From positions 32,785-96,784 of the forward strand of contig JAYTOI010000134.1 of NCBI GenBank assembly GCA_043747875.1: a stretch of DNA of 64,000 bases, written 5' to 3'. Numbering within the stretch: the stretch's first letter is position 1; every line of letters begins with the position of its first letter. The position numbers and the translations under genes are program-made. Below the pieces are notes generated by a model. It did no database searches, was not told the DNA's origin, and was given only the letters and a program-made list of their open reading frames with translations. Shown here piece by piece: positions 23,740-32,174 of this stretch. Origin of the DNA: CADEED01 sp043747875 (GTDB lineage Bacteria; Pseudomonadota; Gammaproteobacteria; Steroidobacterales; Steroidobacteraceae).

Positions 23740-26433
23740 ATGAAGCTCACCGCAGTCGATTGGAAACGGCTCAGCGGGCTGCTCGATCGGGCCATGGACC
23801 TGAAGCCCGAGCAGCGCAGGCCCTGGCTCGATTCACTCGATGAATCCCACTCGGACCTGCGCGCTGCGCTCGGTGAGATCCTGTTCGGCGGCGATGGACC
23901 CGAAACCGGCGATTTCCTGCAGGCACTGCCGCAATTCAGCACCGTCTCGGGCACGGGTAGTTTGACCGCGAGCGAAGTAGCGGCCGGTGACATCGTCGGT
24001 GCGTACCGCTTGCGGCGCGAGCTGGGCTCGGGCGGTACGGCTTCCGTGTGGCTTGCCGAGCGTGCCGATGGCTCGCTGCAACGCCAGTTCGCGCTGAAAT
24101 TTCCGCATGTCGGCCACGTGGACCGCGGTCTCGCCGAGCGCATGGCGCGCGAACGCGACATCCTGACATCACTCGACCACCCGAATATTGCCAGGCTGTA
24201 CGACGCCGGTCTCGACGACAAAGGCCGGCCGTATCTCGCGCTCGAGTTCGTCGATGGCATTTCACCCGACGAATACTGCAGGCGCCACGCATGCAGTCTG
24301 CGTCAACGGCTCGAACTGTTTCTGCAGGTGGCGCGCGCGGTGGCCTATGCGCATGCCCGCCTGGTCGTCCATCGCGATCTCAAGCCTAACAACATTCTCG
24401 TGACCGAAGCGGGCGAGGTACGCCTGCTCGACTTCGGCATCGCGCGATTGCTCGAAGGGGACCGCGCCGCCGCGGCATTCCAGACGCAGGTCGGCATCCG
24501 CGCGTTGACGCCGGCGTATGCGGCGCCGGAACAGTTTCTCGGGCAGCCGATCACCGTGGCGAGCGACGTGTATTCACTCGGCGTGGTGCTGTTCGAGCTG
24601 CTGACCGGGCGCAGTCCCTATTCGCCCAAGCGGCCGACGCTGAGCGCCATCGAGCAGGCGGTGCTCGAAGCCGCGGTGCCGGCGGCAAGCTCGGTGGCAC
24701 CGGGCGGCGGCGCACGCGCCCTGCGCGGCGACATCGACAACATACTGCTCAAGGCGCTGGCCAAACTACCGCGGGAACGCTATGGGACCGTCGACGCGTT
24801 TGCCGCCGATGTCGAGCGGCATCTGACCGGGTTGCCGATTGCGGCGCGGCGTGCTTCCGCGTGGTATGTCACGGGCAAATTCGTGCGCCGGCACGTTGCG
24901 GGGCTTTCGGTCGCGGCGTTGGTGGCGGCCGCGGTGGTGGCGAGTTCCGCCGTGGCCTTCTGGCAGTGGCGGGCGGCCGAGCGGCAGAACGCAGTGGCAA
25001 TGAGCAGGCTTGGCGATGCGCGCGCCGCTGCGGATTTTTCCTCGGCAGTTTTGACCGAGGGACTTCAAGCGGATGAACAGCTGACGACGGTGGCGCTGCT
25101 GGCCCGCAGCGAAGTTCTGGCCGAGCGCATGGGGCGGCGGAATTTCCGCATCCGCGCGGTGGCGGCCGCGATGGTGGCGCGCTGGTATCGTGACTTCGAG
25201 ATGCATGCCGATGCGATACGCGTGTTGACGGGTGCCATAGATTCGCTGCCCTCCTCGGAAGGCGGCCTGGCAGCGCCTTTGATCTGCTCGCGCTTCAACT
25301 CGTATTCTCAGGCCGGGCGCAAGGTCGACGACGGTATCGCCGAATTCTTGCGCGCGCTGCCCGCCGCGCAGGATGCCGCAGATCGCGCCCACTGCCTGGC
25401 GAGCCGGGCCGGGCTGGCGTGGGCCAAAGGCGACACCGCCGGCGTGGTCGACTACGCCCGGCAGGCACTGCAGACGTTCGAGGGTTCCGGTGTGGTCTCA
25501 CCCCTCGACGAGGCAAACCTGGCCATGTTGCTAGGCGCCGCGTACGCCTACGACAACCAGATCGATGCCGGTCTCGAATATCTGGCGCGCGCGCGGGAGG
25601 CGATCGAGCGCGCCGGCCGCGCGGAAAGCCGGCTGATGTTCGATTTGTACAGCAGGCGCGCTACGGCCTGGCTCTATGCCGGCAATCCTCTGCGGACGCG
25701 CCGCGAGCTGGAGGCGGGATACGCGCTGAGCGCGCGCCTTGCGCCACCAGGCAGACAAGTCCTCGATGGTGCAATCGCATTGCGTGCCGGGAATCTCGAG
25801 CAGTTGGCGCAATACGAAGAGTCCAAAAAGCTCTGGGCGCTGGCCTACGCGTCCGCGACGGAGAATAAAAATCCCTACCTGGCCACGTATGCGGCAAGCG
25901 GCCAGGCAAGTCTGGCTCTGACGCGCGGGCAACTCGAATCGGCGCGACGATACTTGGCGATTGCGGAGCAGAGCTCGCGTAATACGGACGTCCTCAGCAC
26001 GCAGCTCGGGGTCAAGCGCGGCCGGGCGAGGTTGGCCGCAGCGGAAGGGCGCCTGCCGGAAGCCTATGCACTTTTCACCGAGTTGATCGACGCGCCGCTG
26101 ATGAACAAGTGTTGTGAAGGCATGGCGGCCCGAATGTTGACTGGGCGTTCTGAAGTCGCGCTGCGCCAGGGGCGCACCGATGCGGCGTGGGCCGATGCGT
26201 CGCGGGCCCTGCGCCTGGCGCGACACGTCCAGGGCAAACAACCCTATTCCTACTTCACGGCACTCGCGTTGGGCGCGCAGGCGCGCATCCACGCGGTGCG
26301 CGGGCGCCATAGTGAAGCTGCGGTCGCCTTTGCGAGCGCAGGCCGCCACTTCGCCGAGACGGCGGGTCAGGAGCATCCGGAAGCGCTGGCGTCGTTTACG
26401 GCAGCCGGCCGTGAGGCGCGATTCGCACCATAG
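23740..26433 (+). CDS. membrane Ser/Thr protein kinase with C-terminal TPR-like region
   Basis: This is an 897-residue protein. A short N-terminal helical segment is followed by a eukaryotic-type kinase (about 85-360): glycine loop RELGSGGTASVWLAE, catalytic Lys in FALKFPH, HRDLKPNN, LDFGIARL and APEQF. One transmembrane helix (about 390-407, VAALVAAAVVASSAVAF) separates it from a periplasmic part of about 480 residues rich in Ala, Arg and Leu, with helical-repeat spacing like tetratricopeptides. It could sense an envelope signal and phosphorylate the sigma factor encoded 18 nt upstream. All kinase motifs look intact. Confidence 0.9.
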   Translation: MKLTAVDWKRLSGLLDRAMDLKPEQRRPWLDSLDESHSDLRAALGEILFGGDGPETGDFLQALPQFSTVSGTGSLTASEVAAGDIVGAYRLRRELGSGGTASVWLAERADGSLQRQFALKFPHVGHVDRGLAERMARERDILTSLDHPNIARLYDAGLDDKGRPYLALEFVDGISPDEYCRRHACSLRQRLELFLQVARAVAYAHARLVVHRDLKPNNILVTEAGEVRLLDFGIARLLEGDRAAAAFQTQVGIRALTPAYAAPEQFLGQPITVASDVYSLGVVLFELLTGRSPYSPKRPTLSAIEQAVLEAAVPAASSVAPGGGARALRGDIDNILLKALAKLPRERYGTVDAFAADVERHLTGLPIAARRASAWYVTGKFVRRHVAGLSVAALVAAAVVASSAVAFWQWRAAERQNAVAMSRLGDARAAADFSSAVLTEGLQADEQLTTVALLARSEVLAERMGRRNFRIRAVAAAMVARWYRDFEMHADAIRVLTGAIDSLPSSEGGLAAPLICSRFNSYSQAGRKVDDGIAEFLRALPAAQDAADRAHCLASRAGLAWAKGDTAGVVDYARQALQTFEGSGVVSPLDEANLAMLLGAAYAYDNQIDAGLEYLARAREAIERAGRAESRLMFDLYSRRATAWLYAGNPLRTRRELEAGYALSARLAPPGRQVLDGAIALRAGNLEQLAQYEESKKLWALAYASATENKNPYLATYAASGQASLALTRGQLESARRYLAIAEQSSRNTDVLSTQLGVKRGRARLAAAEGRLPEAYALFTELIDAPLMNKCCEGMAARMLTGRSEVALRQGRTDAAWADASRALRLARHVQGKQPYSYFTALALGAQARIHAVRGRHSEAAVAFASAGRHFAETAGQEHPEALASFTAAGREARFAP

Positions 26434-26691
26434 CGACGATAGCCACGATGGCCTGATCCCGCGCCCGTCCGCGTCTTAACTGTCGACCAGCGCCAAATGG
26501 GGCGCGCACAGGTGGCAGCCGATGACGCAATCGATTCCGGGACGATCTACAGTTCGGTTGTTAGGGCCGCCGAGCGCGCCCTCGGCGTGCAGCGGTGGCA
26601 GCTGCAGTACCGCGACACCTCTCGCATTGGCAATCACTGTTGTTGAAAATGTCAGCGGACGCGCGGTGTGCCGGCCCGCCGAGGCGACGCC

Positions 26692-27492
26692 ATGAAAATG
26701 GTGCTCGAGGAAATCAGGTTGGCGAAGCAGCAGTTCGCGCGCCTGCCGTTGTTCGAGCGCATGCGCTCGGAAGCGCTGTCGCCGCGCCGGCGCCTGGCGT
26801 TTTTCCCATGCCTCGCGCCGTTCGTGCTGGCGTACAGCGACCTCCGAAGCCACGTGTTTCGGGACGAGGGACGCCGGGACCGCGGCCGGCATCCCGCCGA
26901 CGAGCACAGTCGCGGCGATGCCCGGCCGGATGCGGTCCAGGATCTGGTGCATGCACATTGCGGCGCGGGCAGCGGCGAGTGGGCGTGCTATCTGGACGAT
27001 CTCGCGAGTCTCGGATTCGATCACCGCGAGCGTGCGGCCACCGAAGTGCTGCGACAGTACGCCTCCGACAGCGCGCAGATCAGTCGCATGCTCGGTCCGC
27101 GCCTGGCTCGCCTGCTGTTCGATGCCCGGCCGATTGAAAAGCTGCTGATGCTCGAGGCCATCGGCGCCGCCCGTGGAGTGCTGTTCTCACTCGGGGCGGA
27201 GCTCGCAAGCCGTCTCGAGCGTGAATATTCCCTGAAGCTCCGCTACTTCAGCCAATGCCTGAGCGCCGATCTGCACGACCGAACGGTGCGGGTGCTCGGT
27301 GCGTCCGGCCTGGCTGATCACGAGCGCGCGTGGTGCCTGGTGCTCGTCGGGCACGTATTCCAGTTGTTCACCGAATGGAGCAATGAGCTTCTGGCTCATG
27401 CGTGCTCCGCTGCCTCGGTCAGCCAGCCGCGCGAACGGGCCGCCGCGGCGATACAGATCGACTGGCCGGTTTCGGGAACGAATCGCGTCTGA
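26692..27492 (+). CDS. hypothetical helical protein
   Basis: This 266-residue protein starts at ATG 26692 with GAGG 7 nt upstream. It seems all-helical, with His/Asp/Glu-rich stretches (SDLRSHVFRDEGRRD, HSRGDARPDAVQDLVHAHCG) that could bind a metal. The general look resembles haem-oxygenase-like or iron-dependent oxidase folds, but I cannot match a family and give no function. It follows the kinase gene after a 258-bp gap in which I see no gene. Confidence 0.65.
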   Translation: MKMVLEEIRLAKQQFARLPLFERMRSEALSPRRRLAFFPCLAPFVLAYSDLRSHVFRDEGRRDRGRHPADEHSRGDARPDAVQDLVHAHCGAGSGEWACYLDDLASLGFDHRERAATEVLRQYASDSAQISRMLGPRLARLLFDARPIEKLLMLEAIGAARGVLFSLGAELASRLEREYSLKLRYFSQCLSADLHDRTVRVLGASGLADHERAWCLVLVGHVFQLFTEWSNELLAHACSAASVSQPRERAAAAIQIDWPVSGTNRV

Positions 27493-27541
27493 ACTGGAAA
27501 TTTCCGACGGGAATCGTGCTTTCCGCGGCATAGGAGATCTC

Positions 27542-29539
27542 ATGAATCTGCAACGAAGAATTGGGGTGATCAGTTTGCCGGCGCTCGGCATGGTGCTGGG
27601 CGCGCTGGCGGGTTGTGGCGGCGGCGGCGGCGGCGACTCTACGCTGCCGGGCGCGTTTGCAATCGGCGGGATGGTCTCCGGACTGACCGGCGCGGGATTG
27701 GTGTTGGCCAACAATGGCGCGAACGAACTCGCGGTGAGCGGCAACGGTTCATTCCAGTTTTCGAGCCGGCTCGCACCTGGCACCGAATACCGCGTTACGT
27801 TGGTGAGTCAGCCGGACGGACAAACGTGCTCGCTCGTCAATGCCGTGGGCACCGCGGCGGCCGATGTGACCGACATCGCCGTCGCGTGTGTGCGCAACCC
27901 ACCGGCCGCGCTGACCGGCGTGTTCATCGGGCCAGTGCAGGGCCTGCGCTACCGCAGCGCGAGTGCCGCGGGATACACCGATGCCGGCGGCCGGTTCTCC
28001 TATCTACCCGGTGAGACGGTCGCATTCTCGATCGGCGGCATCGAGCTGGGCACGGCGCCCGGCGCGCCGGGCGTCAGCCCGTTCAGTCTGTTCGGCATGG
28101 CTCCGCCCGCCACCGAGGCGGCGGTGCGCGCCGAGCTCACCACCGAAAAGAATGTCACCGATTTTGACCGCGTCGCGAACATCGCCCTGCTGCTCGCGGC
28201 GCTCGACCGCGACGGCAATGCGGCCAACGGACTCGACCTGTCGGATCGCGACGCGGCGCTGGCGGGCGTCACTCTGAGCTTCGATCTGCCCATGTCTGAA
28301 TTCCACGCCAAGCGGTTCGAAGTATTTGCGCGCACTTACGCCGCGAACCGGAATGTGCCGATCACGACTCCGCTGGTTCGGCTGTACAGTGCGCTCGGCA
28401 TCGCCGTGCCGGCGCATGTCATGACCCGCGAAATCAGCCATGACTCGCGCAACACCGTGGATCGCGTGCATCGCCTGGAATACGACTCGCGGGGACGGCA
28501 GAGCCTCGATGTGCTCGAGAGGAGAGCCGCCGCGCCTCCGGTCGTGACCCGTTTTTCCTATGACGACGCGGATCGCCGCGTGTTCGCCGGGTCGGAGTCG
28601 GATCTGGACCTCGATGGCGTCATGGATTCGAAGGAGTACCGCAATTTCGCCTATGACAATTCCGGCAGCCCTTCGACGGACCTCACCGAAAATTATCGTG
28701 GTGTGCCCGGAAGCCTGGTGAGCAGCGTTCTGGTGACCAGCGCGTACGATGCGCGCGGCAATCGGACATCGAGCGAACAGAACGAGTTCATCGTGGCGGG
28801 AGCGCGAACGTTTCGCACCACCCAACGCTCGACTTACGACGCGGGAAACCGGCGGATCGATGAGACGACACAAGACGATCACGGTATCGGGACACCGGTA
28901 ACGTACCGGGTGTTGCAGAGTTTTTCATATGACGCCGCTGGAAATCTCGCGCAACGGATCTACCAGGAGGATCCGGACGGCGATGGCGCGCGGCCGCTGA
29001 TAGCGTTCGCCGTGGCAATGCAATACGACGCACATGGCAATCTACTGCGCGAGGAGTCCGGGCCGCATGGCACCACGGCACCGCGAGATACCTTCATCAG
29101 GGTCTTCAATCGCGATCCGGCTGGCCGACTCGGCTCGTTCGATAGATCCGTCTTCGCGCCGGTGGTCAGCGGCATGCCGCGACTGTTGAAGGAGCACTCC
29201 ACCACCGCATACACCTACGATTCGAACAACAACCCTCTGACCGTGTCGACGCAGACCGACTACAACGGCGACGGCAGCGTCGACGACGTGACTCGGACCA
29301 CTTCGACGTACGACGTCACCGGCAACGAAGCGCGTCGGGAGTTGGTGCAGGTCGTCACCAATGGCTCGACCACCGTTAACACGCAGGTGCGAACTTTCGA
29401 TTCAGACGGCGTGCCTCTGACGTTTTCGCTGGAATTCCGGTTCAACGGCGTGCTCACGCAGAGCATGGCCGATCAATATTTCCACGCGACGATCCTGCCG
29501 GACGGCTTGCTCTATCTCATCACCATGAAGGGCAGGTGA
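27542..29539 (+). CDS. lipoprotein with YD/RHS-like repeats
   Basis: This 665-residue protein starts at ATG 27542 with AGGAG upstream. The signal sequence ends in lipobox ALAGC, followed by a glycine run (CGGGGGG), typical of surface lipoproteins. Residues about 35-120 look like a carboxypeptidase-regulatory/Ig-like domain. From about 300 onward, motifs such as YDAAGN, YDAHGN, YDARGN and YDSNNN recur every 30-60 residues, the pattern of YD/RHS repeats that build beta-cage shells. There is no toxin-like C-terminal domain after the last repeat and no Asp-protease cleavage motif, so this is not a classical polymorphic toxin. A surface-binding role is possible. Confidence 0.75.
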   Translation: MNLQRRIGVISLPALGMVLGALAGCGGGGGGDSTLPGAFAIGGMVSGLTGAGLVLANNGANELAVSGNGSFQFSSRLAPGTEYRVTLVSQPDGQTCSLVNAVGTAAADVTDIAVACVRNPPAALTGVFIGPVQGLRYRSASAAGYTDAGGRFSYLPGETVAFSIGGIELGTAPGAPGVSPFSLFGMAPPATEAAVRAELTTEKNVTDFDRVANIALLLAALDRDGNAANGLDLSDRDAALAGVTLSFDLPMSEFHAKRFEVFARTYAANRNVPITTPLVRLYSALGIAVPAHVMTREISHDSRNTVDRVHRLEYDSRGRQSLDVLERRAAAPPVVTRFSYDDADRRVFAGSESDLDLDGVMDSKEYRNFAYDNSGSPSTDLTENYRGVPGSLVSSVLVTSAYDARGNRTSSEQNEFIVAGARTFRTTQRSTYDAGNRRIDETTQDDHGIGTPVTYRVLQSFSYDAAGNLAQRIYQEDPDGDGARPLIAFAVAMQYDAHGNLLREESGPHGTTAPRDTFIRVFNRDPAGRLGSFDRSVFAPVVSGMPRLLKEHSTTAYTYDSNNNPLTVSTQTDYNGDGSVDDVTRTTSTYDVTGNEARRELVQVVTNGSTTVNTQVRTFDSDGVPLTFSLEFRFNGVLTQSMADQYFHATILPDGLLYLITMKGR

Positions 29540-29593
29540 GTGCCGGGCCCCGCCGTCGGCGCGGCAACTTCGTAGTACGAGGCGCGAAGGGGA

Positions 29594-30367
29594 TCAGAGC
29601 GCGTGCGCGGTCGGGGCGGCCGCGGTGAGCTCACTCGCCGTCGGCGCCGCGAAATCGTAGTCGACGATCACGCGCACCGCGAGCGTCTCGTCCACGCTCC
29701 AGTTGGATACGGCGAGGCACACCGACCGCTTGTCCGCGCTCGCGGCATATTCGGAAGGTTCCGCCGCGACGCGCAAGTTGCCGGGCGTCGTCGCGCCGCT
29801 GGAGCGTTCTTCCCAGGCGTGCTCGCCCTTCGGCACTCGGGTCTGGATACGAATGCCACGCGTGTGCGCGGCCGATGGAACGAGGGCACAGAGCGAGACC
29901 GTCGCCGCGAGCGCCGCGGTGCAGGCCACGGGGCCGGCATCCTCGGCCTGCTGAGTGACGTGGCAGGGCGGCAGATGCGCGATGGATTCGGCGCTGGCGG
30001 GCATTCCCGCGGTGGCCGGAATCGCAGTGCCGCCCGCGGCGGTGGCCGATGCGCCGGTGGCAGACAGCGCCTGGCTCTGCTGCTGGGCGACCAGCGCCCC
30101 GAAGCGCTTGTCGAGCTGCTCTTCCATGGCCGCGCTCATGTTGGCGCGCATTTCCTCGCTCGCGCTCACGGTGCGCAGCGCGGACCAGGCGTATCCGCCG
30201 ACGATGCAGCCGATCATGAGCGCGATGGTCGCGACCACCGAGCGCATGCGGTTCTTCTTCGGGCGCGTCTCACTCGGCGCGCGATTGCGCACCAGCTGGA
30301 AAATCGCGGTTCCCATCGTGGCGAGCGCGCCGATGATCGCGGCGAGAATGGTTTCGGAAAGACCCAT
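29594..30367 (-). CDS. hypothetical membrane-anchored protein
   Basis: This 257-residue protein starts at ATG 30367. Two hydrophobic helices near the N-terminus (about 5-23 and 43-63) flank a basic loop (ETRPKKNRMR). A predicted coiled-coil-like stretch and an Ala/Thr/Ser-rich linker follow, then a C-terminal domain with paired Cys and beta-type sequence (RIQTRVPKGEHAWEE). I recognise no family. It converges on the YD-repeat lipoprotein. Confidence 0.65.
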   Translation of the reverse strand: MGLSETILAAIIGALATMGTAIFQLVRNRAPSETRPKKNRMRSVVATIALMIGCIVGGYAWSALRTVSASEEMRANMSAAMEEQLDKRFGALVAQQQSQALSATGASATAAGGTAIPATAGMPASAESIAHLPPCHVTQQAEDAGPVACTAALAATVSLCALVPSAAHTRGIRIQTRVPKGEHAWEERSSGATTPGNLRVAAEPSEYAASADKRSVCLAVSNWSVDETLAVRVIVDYDFAAPTASELTAAAPTAHAL

Positions 30368-30518
30368 CCAGGCAACCTCTGAGTGCTATTCGGGCAAGCT
30401 GGAGCGAGTGTATTCCGGCCGTTCCGCGCGGCAGCGAGGGGGCTTTGCGGGCTGGGTACTGGGTCACACTTCGCCCGCGTGGCGCCCCAGCCCGGGGCTT
30501 CCGGCGCCCGGGCGCAGG

Positions 30519-30944
30519 TCAGACCAGGCCGCGCAGGCGCTCGAGATAGGCGTCCTCATCCGGCGGTTTGCCGGCGCGCTGTGCTTCCCACAGCGTCTGC
30601 GCCAGTATCTCCACCATGCGGTGCTCGGCCTCGTGGGCGCCGCCGACGCGCGTGGCGAGCTTGGCGTGCACGATGCCGATGCCGCGCGGCCGGTTGGTAT
30701 CCACCTGCTCGCGGACCGCGAGGTGCAGGCCCATGTGCAGCCACGGGTTGAGCTGTCCGCTGCGCGGTGAGTAGTTAGCGAGGTCGGCCGCGGCCGATTC
30801 GAGTATGACGTGGTATTCCGGGTGCTCGGAGATCACGGCCACCATCTGCTTCTCGAGCGCCGTGAGCGGCTGCTCCTGGCGGTACTTGCGCCAGGCGGCG
30901 CGATAGGCCTCGCGCAGCTGGTCGCGCGACATGTCGGCGAACAT
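30519..30944 (-). CDS. DUF1841 family protein
   Basis: This is a 141-residue soluble protein with the DUF1841 pattern: MSRDQLREAYRAAWRKY, HPEYH, NPWLHMGLHLAVREQV and HEAEHRMVEILAQ. The family is restricted largely to proteobacteria and its function is unknown. Conserved His and Glu pairs hint at metal binding. The start, ATG 30944 or GTG 30947, overlaps the nth stop and has GAGGAG upstream, so it is translated with nth. Confidence 0.88.
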   Translation of the reverse strand: MFADMSRDQLREAYRAAWRKYRQEQPLTALEKQMVAVISEHPEYHVILESAAADLANYSPRSGQLNPWLHMGLHLAVREQVDTNRPRGIGIVHAKLATRVGGAHEAEHRMVEILAQTLWEAQRAGKPPDEDAYLERLRGLV

Positions 30945-31603
30945 CACCGGTTTCTCCTCGACGCGGCCGCGATGATCTTTCGCCGGGGGCCGTATTCGCA
31001 TAGATCGCTTATGAGGCAACGGTCGCACGCGGGCTTCAGTGCTTTGCATACGTACCGTCCATGAAGGATGAGCCAGTGATGGGCATCATGCGCGAACTCC
31101 CCGGGCGTGAACTTGATGAGCGCATCCTCCACTTCTCTTGGGGATTTCCCCGGCGCCAGTCTGGTGCGATTGGCGACGCGGAAGATGTGCGTGTCGACGG
31201 CTATTGTCGGCTCGCCGAAGATTGTGTTGAGGACGACGTTCGCAGTTTTGCGTCCGACTCCGGGTAATTCTTCGAGCGCCTCGCGCGTCCGCGGCACTTC
31301 GCCGCCGTTGTCTGCGATCGCAGACGCCGTCGCGATGACGTTCTTCGCCTTGGCCTGCCACAGGCCGATGGTGCGGATGTACTTCGAGAGCCCTTCGACG
31401 CCGAGCGCGGCGATGGCGCGCGGTGTGCGCGCCACCGGAAACAGCTTGCGCGTCGCCGCATTGACGCTCTTGTCGGTCGCCTGCGCGGAGAGGATGACGG
31501 CCACCAGGAGCTCGAACGGGGTTTCGTATTCGAGCTCGGTGGTCGGCTGCGGATTCGCCTGGCGAAAACGCGCGAAGATTTCCCAGCGCTTTTGCGGATT
31601 CAT
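30944..31603 (-). CDS. nth: endonuclease III
   Basis: Nth removes oxidised pyrimidines from DNA and nicks the abasic site. The 219-residue protein has the helix-hairpin-helix with catalytic Lys (LPGVGRKTANVVLN), the catalytic Asp in AVDTHIFRVANR and a C-terminal 4Fe-4S cluster with spacing C-x6-C-x2-C-x5-C. The start ATG 31603 overlaps the stop of rsxB. The order metG-rsxB-nth-DUF1841 forms a tight minus-strand group. Confidence 0.96.
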   Translation of the reverse strand: MNPQKRWEIFARFRQANPQPTTELEYETPFELLVAVILSAQATDKSVNAATRKLFPVARTPRAIAALGVEGLSKYIRTIGLWQAKAKNVIATASAIADNGGEVPRTREALEELPGVGRKTANVVLNTIFGEPTIAVDTHIFRVANRTRLAPGKSPREVEDALIKFTPGEFAHDAHHWLILHGRYVCKALKPACDRCLISDLCEYGPRRKIIAAASRRNR

Positions 31604-32154
31604 CGGGACACTGGCGGACGAGCGCCGCGTTTCTTTTCGTCCAGGGTCGCGGCTCTCTCGGCGGCGCGCCGCGCGAGCCGCGCGTTGTGGGCGTCGAAAT
31701 GCCGGCGCGAGTCGTCCGCGCCCGGCAGCGCGAGCCCGCGAGCGCCGCTTGCGAGTATCGGCAACATGACGATGCAGTCCGCCGGACACGGGGCGACGCA
31801 CAACGCGCAGCCGGTGCACAGCTCGGCCACCACGGTGTGCATCTTGCGCGGCGCACCGACAATTGCGTCCACGGGACAGGGTGGCAGGCACTTGGTGCAG
31901 CCGATGCAGCGTTCCTCGTCGATGAATGCGATGGTGGGCGCGGCTTCGACGCCGTTGTCGTGGTTCAGCGGCGTCACCGCCCGGCCGGTGAGCGCGGCCA
32001 GCGCGACGATGGTCTCGGTGCCGCCCGGCGGGCATTGATTGATGTCCGCCGCGCCCTGCGCGATGGCTTCGGCATACGGCAGGCAGCCTCGATACCCGCA
32101 GCGCGTGCACTGGGTCTGCGGCAGCAGACGGTCGATGTCGACTGCGTCGACCAT
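31600..32154 (-). CDS. rsxB: RnfB/RsxB-type iron-sulphur protein without membrane anchor
   Basis: This is a 184-residue ferredoxin-like protein. An N-terminal 4Fe-4S domain (TQCTRCGYRGCLPYAEAI, then NQCPPGG) is followed by two classical clusters, CIGCTKCLPPCP and CTGCALCVAPCP, and a basic tail. It matches RnfB of the Rnf/Rsx electron-transport complex from the Fe-S domain on, but the N-terminal membrane helix of full RnfB is absent. No other rnf genes are nearby. Such orphan short RnfB proteins next to nth are common in beta- and gammaproteobacteria. They may supply electrons for cluster repair, but that is inference. Confidence 0.88.
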   Translation of the reverse strand: MVDAVDIDRLLPQTQCTRCGYRGCLPYAEAIAQGAADINQCPPGGTETIVALAALTGRAVTPLNHDNGVEAAPTIAFIDEERCIGCTKCLPPCPVDAIVGAPRKMHTVVAELCTGCALCVAPCPADCIVMLPILASGARGLALPGADDSRRHFDAHNARLARRAAERAATLDEKKRGARPPVSR

Positions 32155-32174
32155 GGACGCCTCAGCCGACCAAC

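Noticed and set aside
27542..29539. Polymorphic RHS toxin-immunity pair
   Set aside because: There is no C-terminal toxin domain or cleavage motif. The following gene converges from the other strand and is membrane-anchored, unlike an immunity gene.
31600..32154. Complete Rnf/Rsx complex
   Set aside because: Only an RnfB-like protein is present; neighbours are metG and nth.
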